A program made the position numbers and the translations under genes. Below, in pieces: positions 60,309 through 64,000 of a DNA stretch of 64,000 bases; the first letter of the stretch is position 1; every line of letters starts with the position of its first letter. Under the pieces are notes generated by a model. The model had not been told where the DNA came from, made no database searches, and was given only the letters and a program-made list of their open reading frames with translations. This stretch comes from Phaeodactylibacter luteus. Its GTDB lineage: Bacteria > Bacteroidota > Bacteroidia > Chitinophagales > Saprospiraceae. The stretch covers positions 62,001 through 126,000 of the forward strand of contig NZ_VOOR01000003.1 of the NCBI RefSeq assembly GCF_007993045.1. Reading direction: 5' to 3'.

Positions 60309-60331
60309 TCAAACGAAATAACCCACCACTT

Positions 60332-61651
60332 ATGAATATTGCAGTTATTGGAACAGGATATGTCGGCTTGGTCACCGGCACCTGCTTTGCAGAAACAGGC
60401 AACCACGTGACCTGTGTTGACATCGATGAAAATAAAGTCAACCGCCTGCAAAACGGAGAGATCCCCATCTATGAGCCTGGGCTGGACACCCTATTCGACC
60501 GCAATACCCGCCAAGGCCGATTGACATTTACCACCAACCTGGCAGAGGGCATCAAAGGGGCAGAGATCATCTTTCTGGCACTGCCCACGCCCCCCGGTGA
60601 AGACGGCTCAGCGGATTTGTCTTATGTCCTGGGCGTTGCCGGCGACCTCTCCAAAATCATAACAGAATACACCGTGATTGTCGACAAAAGCACGGTCCCG
60701 GTAGGTACTGCCGAGAAAGTACACGCCCTCTTGGCAGAAAATCTGTCCGAAAGCCTCTTCGATGTGGTCTCCAACCCTGAGTTCTTGCGGGAAGGCGTAG
60801 CGGTTGAAGACTTCATGAAGCCGGACCGGGTCGTCATTGGCACAGAATCAGCCCGGGCAAGGGAAGTCATGGGCCGCTTATACGAGCCTTTTGTCCGGCA
60901 AGGCAACCCCATTTATTATATGGACGAGCGCTCTGCGGAAATGACCAAATACGCGGCCAACTCCTACCTGGCCACACGCATCTCCTTTATGAATGAAATC
61001 GCCAACCTATGCGAGCGCGTAGGCGCTAATGTAGATATGGTACGCCTGGGCATGGGCTCCGATACCCGTATCGGCAAGCGGTTCCTTTTCCCTGGCGTTG
61101 GCTACGGAGGCTCCTGTTTCCCCAAAGACGTACAGGCCTTGGCCAAAACGGCTACAGAATACGGCTACGACTTCAACATCCTCAATGCCGTGATGGGGGT
61201 CAATACCAAGCAGAAACAGATCCTTAGCCAGAAGATCATCGCCCACTTTGGCGGCAGCCTCAATGGGAAAACCATCGCGATCTGGGGGCTTGCTTTCAAG
61301 CCCAATACCGATGATATACGGGAAGCCCCTGCCCTGACCATCATTGAAGAGCTGCTGGAAGCCGGGGCGGACATCAAAGCCTTCGACCCGGAGGCTATGG
61401 ATAATGTGAAAGCCGTTTTTGGCAGCCGGATCCAATTTGTAGAGGAACAGTACGAAGCCCTGATCGGCGCAGATGCCCTGGCCGTCATTACCGAATGGCC
61501 TGTTTTCCGCAGCCCAAGCTACAAGGTGCTCAAAGAGCTCCTCTCCCAGCCTGTTATTTTTGACGGCCGCAATATTTACGACCCCAAAACGATGGCTGCA
61601 GAGGGCTTCTATTACGATAGCATAGGCCGCAACACCGTTCAAGCCAACTAA
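60332..61651 (+). CDS. ugd: UDP-glucose 6-dehydrogenase
   Basis: The 439-residue protein has VIGTGYVGLVTGTCFAETG at the N-terminus, STVPVGTAEKV, NPEFLREGVAVEDF and the catalytic Cys262 in GYGGSCFPKDV, all typical of Ugd/TuaD. It oxidises UDP-glucose to UDP-glucuronate with two NAD+. The product is the substrate of the UDP-xylose synthase encoded next, 52 bases downstream. It is clearly distinct from the TviB-type dehydrogenase upstream, so the operon makes two different uronic acid nucleotides. Confidence 0.95.
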   Translation: MNIAVIGTGYVGLVTGTCFAETGNHVTCVDIDENKVNRLQNGEIPIYEPGLDTLFDRNTRQGRLTFTTNLAEGIKGAEIIFLALPTPPGEDGSADLSYVLGVAGDLSKIITEYTVIVDKSTVPVGTAEKVHALLAENLSESLFDVVSNPEFLREGVAVEDFMKPDRVVIGTESARAREVMGRLYEPFVRQGNPIYYMDERSAEMTKYAANSYLATRISFMNEIANLCERVGANVDMVRLGMGSDTRIGKRFLFPGVGYGGSCFPKDVQALAKTATEYGYDFNILNAVMGVNTKQKQILSQKIIAHFGGSLNGKTIAIWGLAFKPNTDDIREAPALTIIEELLEAGADIKAFDPEAMDNVKAVFGSRIQFVEEQYEALIGADALAVITEWPVFRSPSYKVLKELLSQPVIFDGRNIYDPKTMAAEGFYYDSIGRNTVQAN

Positions 61652-61703
61652 ATTCACAACCATCCCGGGGGCGTCCACGCCCCCGTCTTAATGTTATACC
61701 TCT

Positions 61704-62642
61704 ATGAAACGAGTACTCATCACCGGCGCCGCCGGCTTCCTCGGCTCACACCTTTGTGACCGCTTCATCAAGGAGGGCTACCATGTTATTGGCATGGACA
61801 ACCTCCTGACCGGCAGCCTCGACAATATTCAGCACCTCTTCCCCCTTAAGGAGTTCGAATATTACCACCACGATATCACCAAGTTCGTACACGTGCCCGG
61901 AGAGCTGGATTACATCCTCCACTTCGCTTCTCCAGCCAGCCCCATTGATTACCTCAAAATGCCTATTCAAACGCTCAAAGTAGGCGCACTGGGCACGCAC
62001 AACCTTCTTGGGCTGGCAAAAGCCAAAAAAGCCCGTATACTCGTCGCGTCTACTTCTGAAGTGTATGGCGACCCCCTCATCCACCCACAAAAAGAAGACT
62101 ACTGGGGCAATGTCAACCCGGTCGGGCCAAGGGGCGTATACGATGAGGCTAAGCGGTTCCTGGAAGCCATCACCATGGCCTACCACAACTTCCACGGCGT
62201 GGAAACCCGTATTGTGCGCATCTTCAATACCTATGGCCCGCGCATGCGTGTTGACGACGGGCGCGCCCTCCCCGCTTTCTTTGCGCAAGCCATAAGGGGC
62301 GAGGGGCTGACCGTATTTGGAGACGGCTCCCAAACCCGCTCCTTTTGTTATGTAGACGATCTCGTAGAGGGCATCTACCGCCTGCTCCTGAGCGGACACC
62401 ACCTCCCGGTCAACATCGGCAACCCCGACGAAATCTCCATCAAGGGTTTTGCGGAAGAAATCCTCGCGCTGGTCGGCAACCCCGACGCGAAAATCACTTA
62501 CAAAGAGCTGCCAAAAGACGACCCCAAGGTCCGGCAGCCTGATATTACCAAAGCCAGAGAGATTCTTGGCTGGGAACCTACCGTACCCCGGGCAGAAGGG
62601 CTGAAAATAACCCTCGACTACTTCCGGGAGCACGTCAAGTAG
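61704..62642 (+). CDS. uxs: UDP-glucuronate decarboxylase (UDP-xylose synthase)
   Basis: The 312-residue short-chain dehydrogenase-type enzyme has [16 protein letters not shown] for NAD binding, the [16 protein letters not shown] block specific to UXS, the catalytic Ser/Tyr/Lys set in STSEVYGDP and YDEAKRF, and [10 protein letters not shown]. It decarboxylates UDP-glucuronate to UDP-xylose, with a bound NAD+ that is reduced and reoxidised in the cycle. It works in series with Ugd. A terminator follows 25 bases after the stop. Confidence 0.95.
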   Translation: MKRVLITGAAGFLGSHLCDRFIKEGYHVIGMDNLLTGSLDNIQHLFPLKEFEYYHHDITKFVHVPGELDYILHFASPASPIDYLKMPIQTLKVGALGTHNLLGLAKAKKARILVASTSEVYGDPLIHPQKEDYWGNVNPVGPRGVYDEAKRFLEAITMAYHNFHGVETRIVRIFNTYGPRMRVDDGRALPAFFAQAIRGEGLTVFGDGSQTRSFCYVDDLVEGIYRLLLSGHHLPVNIGNPDEISIKGFAEEILALVGNPDAKITYKELPKDDPKVRQPDITKAREILGWEPTVPRAEGLKITLDYFREHVK

Positions 62643-62666
62643 GGCCGTACAGCAAAACAACGGTTG

Positions 62667-62695
62667 CGCCCGGCAGTAACGCCGGGCGTTTTTTT
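62667..62695 (+). terminator. terminator after uxs
   Basis: CGCCCGGC and GCCGGGCG pair over 8 bp with a 6-base loop and are followed by seven T. It ends 20 bases before the next start codon, so it may end the main operon transcript or attenuate the phosphatase gene. Confidence 0.85.
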
Positions 62696-62715
62696 CATGC
62701 GCTTCAATTGCCACT

Positions 62716-63447
62716 ATGTTCAGCTTTTTCAAAAAAACACGCCCGCTAGGCAGTTACAGGTTCTTAGGCACCGATTTCCACTCTCATCTGCTGCCAGGCA
62801 TTGACGATGGCGCCAAAGACATGGCGGACAGCCTCCGGCTCATCCGGCGCCTTGCTGATATGGGCTTTACCCGCCTGATCACCACGCCCCACATCATGGC
62901 CGACCTCTACCCCAATACTCCAGAGGCCATTCTGGCCAAAAGGGATGAAGTAAGGAAAGCTATGCAGGAAGCAGGCATCAGCCTCCCCTTGGATGCAGCA
63001 GCAGAGTACCTGATGGACGAAGGCTTTGAAGCCTTGCTTGAAACCGGCAATCTCCTTGCCCTGCCTGGCAACCGCGTGCTCGTAGAAATGAGCTTCATCT
63101 CTGAGCCGCCCAAACTCGATGCCTATCTTTTCCGCCTGCAGACCAAAGGCTATAGGCCCGTCCTTGCCCATCCGGAGCGCTACCTCTTCCTAAGGGAGCG
63201 CATGAGCCGCTACCAAGAGCTGAGGGAGCGGGGCTGCGAATTCCAGCTGAACCTTTTATCCCTTACAGGGTATTATGGCAAGCCTACACGAGAAAACGCC
63301 CTTGCTCTACTAAAAGCCGGGCTGATCGATTACGCAGCCTCAGACCTTCACCATGACCGCCACGCCGAACGCTTGGAGGCAGCCCTTCAGGACCCCGGCA
63401 TTGCCAAAGCGCTTGGGCAGGCTACCCTCCGCAACGACACCCTCTGA
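62716..63447 (+). CDS. CpsB/YwqE-type PHP tyrosine-protein phosphatase
   Basis: The 243-residue protein has the PHP metal-binding motifs: FHSHLLPGIDDGAKD at the N-terminus, TTPHIM, VEMSFISEPPKL, LAHPERY and ASDLHHDRH. CpsB-type enzymes use three metal ions to dephosphorylate the tyrosine cluster of BY-kinases (Wzc/CpsD) that control polysaccharide export. No BY-kinase gene is in the window, so its partner lies elsewhere. It is at the end of the EPS cluster, behind a terminator. It has no signal peptide and acts in the cytoplasm. Confidence 0.92.
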   Translation: MFSFFKKTRPLGSYRFLGTDFHSHLLPGIDDGAKDMADSLRLIRRLADMGFTRLITTPHIMADLYPNTPEAILAKRDEVRKAMQEAGISLPLDAAAEYLMDEGFEALLETGNLLALPGNRVLVEMSFISEPPKLDAYLFRLQTKGYRPVLAHPERYLFLRERMSRYQELRERGCEFQLNLLSLTGYYGKPTRENALALLKAGLIDYAASDLHHDRHAERLEAALQDPGIAKALGQATLRNDTL

Positions 63448-63633
63448 GGCGCCCTGGCCTGCACGGCTCCAAAATCATACCTTAAACGCACCGCCTCGCC
63501 CGGCGGCCTTCATTATTTCAAGGAAAAGCATGGCCATCCTTTCAAAAACCATTAATTTCCATGCCTGTTACCCTATTGCAAGGCCGGCCAACAGCACGGC
63601 TGATCTATTGACCTACCGCAAAGAAAGAAGAGC

Positions 63634-64000
63634 ATGCGCCAATCATTCTACCTGTTTATTGCCCTTTCCTTATCCTTGGCTACCCCCCTCGCCGGGCAAA
63701 AGCCAGCCCTTACCCTAGACGCTATCGACAAATGGAACCAAATAGAAGACCCTAAACTGAGCCCTAACGGGCAGTGGGCAGCCTACCACCTGCAGCCCAA
63801 TACAGGCGACCCGTCCGTCTACCTCTACCAGGCTAGCAGCCAATCTTCCCTAACCTTCCCACACGCTTCCAATGCACAGTTCAGCTTCGACAGCCGTTTC
63901 CTAGCTTTCGAGATCCACCCGCTGCAGGATACGGTGAAGGCCATGCGCAGGCGAAAAGTCAAGAAAAAAGACCTGCCCAATGACACCCTTGCGCTGCTCA
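63634..64000 (+). CDS. S9 family (prolyl oligopeptidase-like) peptidase, 3' truncated by window edge
   Basis: The frame opens with ATG at 63634 and runs to the window end without a stop, giving the first 122 residues. A signal peptide (QSFYLFIALSLSLATPLAG) is followed by LTLDAIDKWNQIEDPKLSPNGQWAAYHLQP, which is the usual opening of Bacteroidota S9 peptidases with a beta-propeller before the alpha/beta-hydrolase domain. The stretch RRRKVKKKDLPNDTLALL is also frequent in this group. The catalytic domain lies outside the window. The preceding 186 bases show no clear promoter box. The family call is moderate because only the N-terminus is visible. Confidence 0.7.
   Translation, partial: MRQSFYLFIALSLSLATPLAGQKPALTLDAIDKWNQIEDPKLSPNGQWAAYHLQPNTGDPSVYLYQASSQSSLTFPHASNAQFSFDSRFLAFEIHPLQDTVKAMRRRKVKKKDLPNDTLALL

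Noticed and set aside
1-64000. tRNA, rRNA, tmRNA, RNase P RNA or CRISPR array
   Set aside because: I looked for the conserved loops and for regularly spaced direct repeats on both strands and saw none. A tRNA scan would settle the tRNA part.

Overview
The window reads as a chromosomal stretch from a member of the Bacteroidota, most likely the Saprospiria (a Phaeodactylibacter-like genome is my best guess, by inference only). The signs are a type IX secretion (T9SS) sorting domain, a lipoprotein Omp85/TamL next to TamB, a UpxY-type NusG paralogue, a sigma-A without region 1.1, near absence of Shine-Dalgarno sites, and recurrent TTG-N18/19-TAnnTTTG promoters. No rRNA, tRNA or CRISPR array was found.

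Layout. 1-8.9 kb: the end of tamB, tamL, queA, a transglutaminase-like exported protein and a DUF2795 gene. 9.1-11.4 kb: a large helical protein of unknown function and cmk. 11.7-20.6 kb, all leftward: a Nudix-like protein without a Nudix box, a membrane protein and SH3 lipoprotein pair, rpoD, pnp, rpsO, etfA and etfB. 21.1-34.8 kb: dps, a TPR protein, a large T9SS metalloprotease, tex, a DUF2461 gene, pckA divergent from an XRE regulator, a YdcF protein and a GT39-like transferase. 35.1-43.0 kb: trxB, fbaA, dnaG, a GT2 transferase and a second GT39-like protein. 43.8-53.2 kb: a small lipoprotein, mscS, a semialdehyde dehydrogenase, a GNAT-like protein, an XRE regulator, lysA, valS and a lamin-tail-domain protein. 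53.8-63.4 kb: an exopolysaccharide sugar-nucleotide operon. 63.6 kb to the end: the start of an S9 peptidase.

The exopolysaccharide operon is the most coherent system. A winged-helix regulator with a degenerate nucleotidyltransferase-like tail comes first, followed by lhgO and genes resembling wbpE, wbpD, wbpB and wbpA, most of them overlapping. Then come a UpxY antiterminator, UDP-glucose dehydrogenase, UDP-xylose synthase and a PHP-type tyrosine phosphatase. WbpB-type enzymes are known to regenerate NAD+ by turning 2-oxoglutarate into 2-hydroxyglutarate, so a 2-hydroxyglutarate oxidase built into the operon looks like a dedicated by-product recycling step.

The intergenic space is dominated by small non-coding mobile elements. 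Family A is about 205-226 bp when intact, with ends like GGGCGTGAACC/GGTTTGCGCCC and 8-bp target duplications visible on three copies; eight full or partial copies are present. Family B is 161 bp; two identical copies sit nested at the same site in two A copies. Family C is 169 bp with 16-bp terminal inverted repeats; the two copies differ at two bases. B and C share a core. The B pair and the C pair are each in inverted orientation, so each could support inversion of the intervening segment. A gutted IS200/IS605-type element with an omegaRNA-like end lies at 46.9-47.1 kb.
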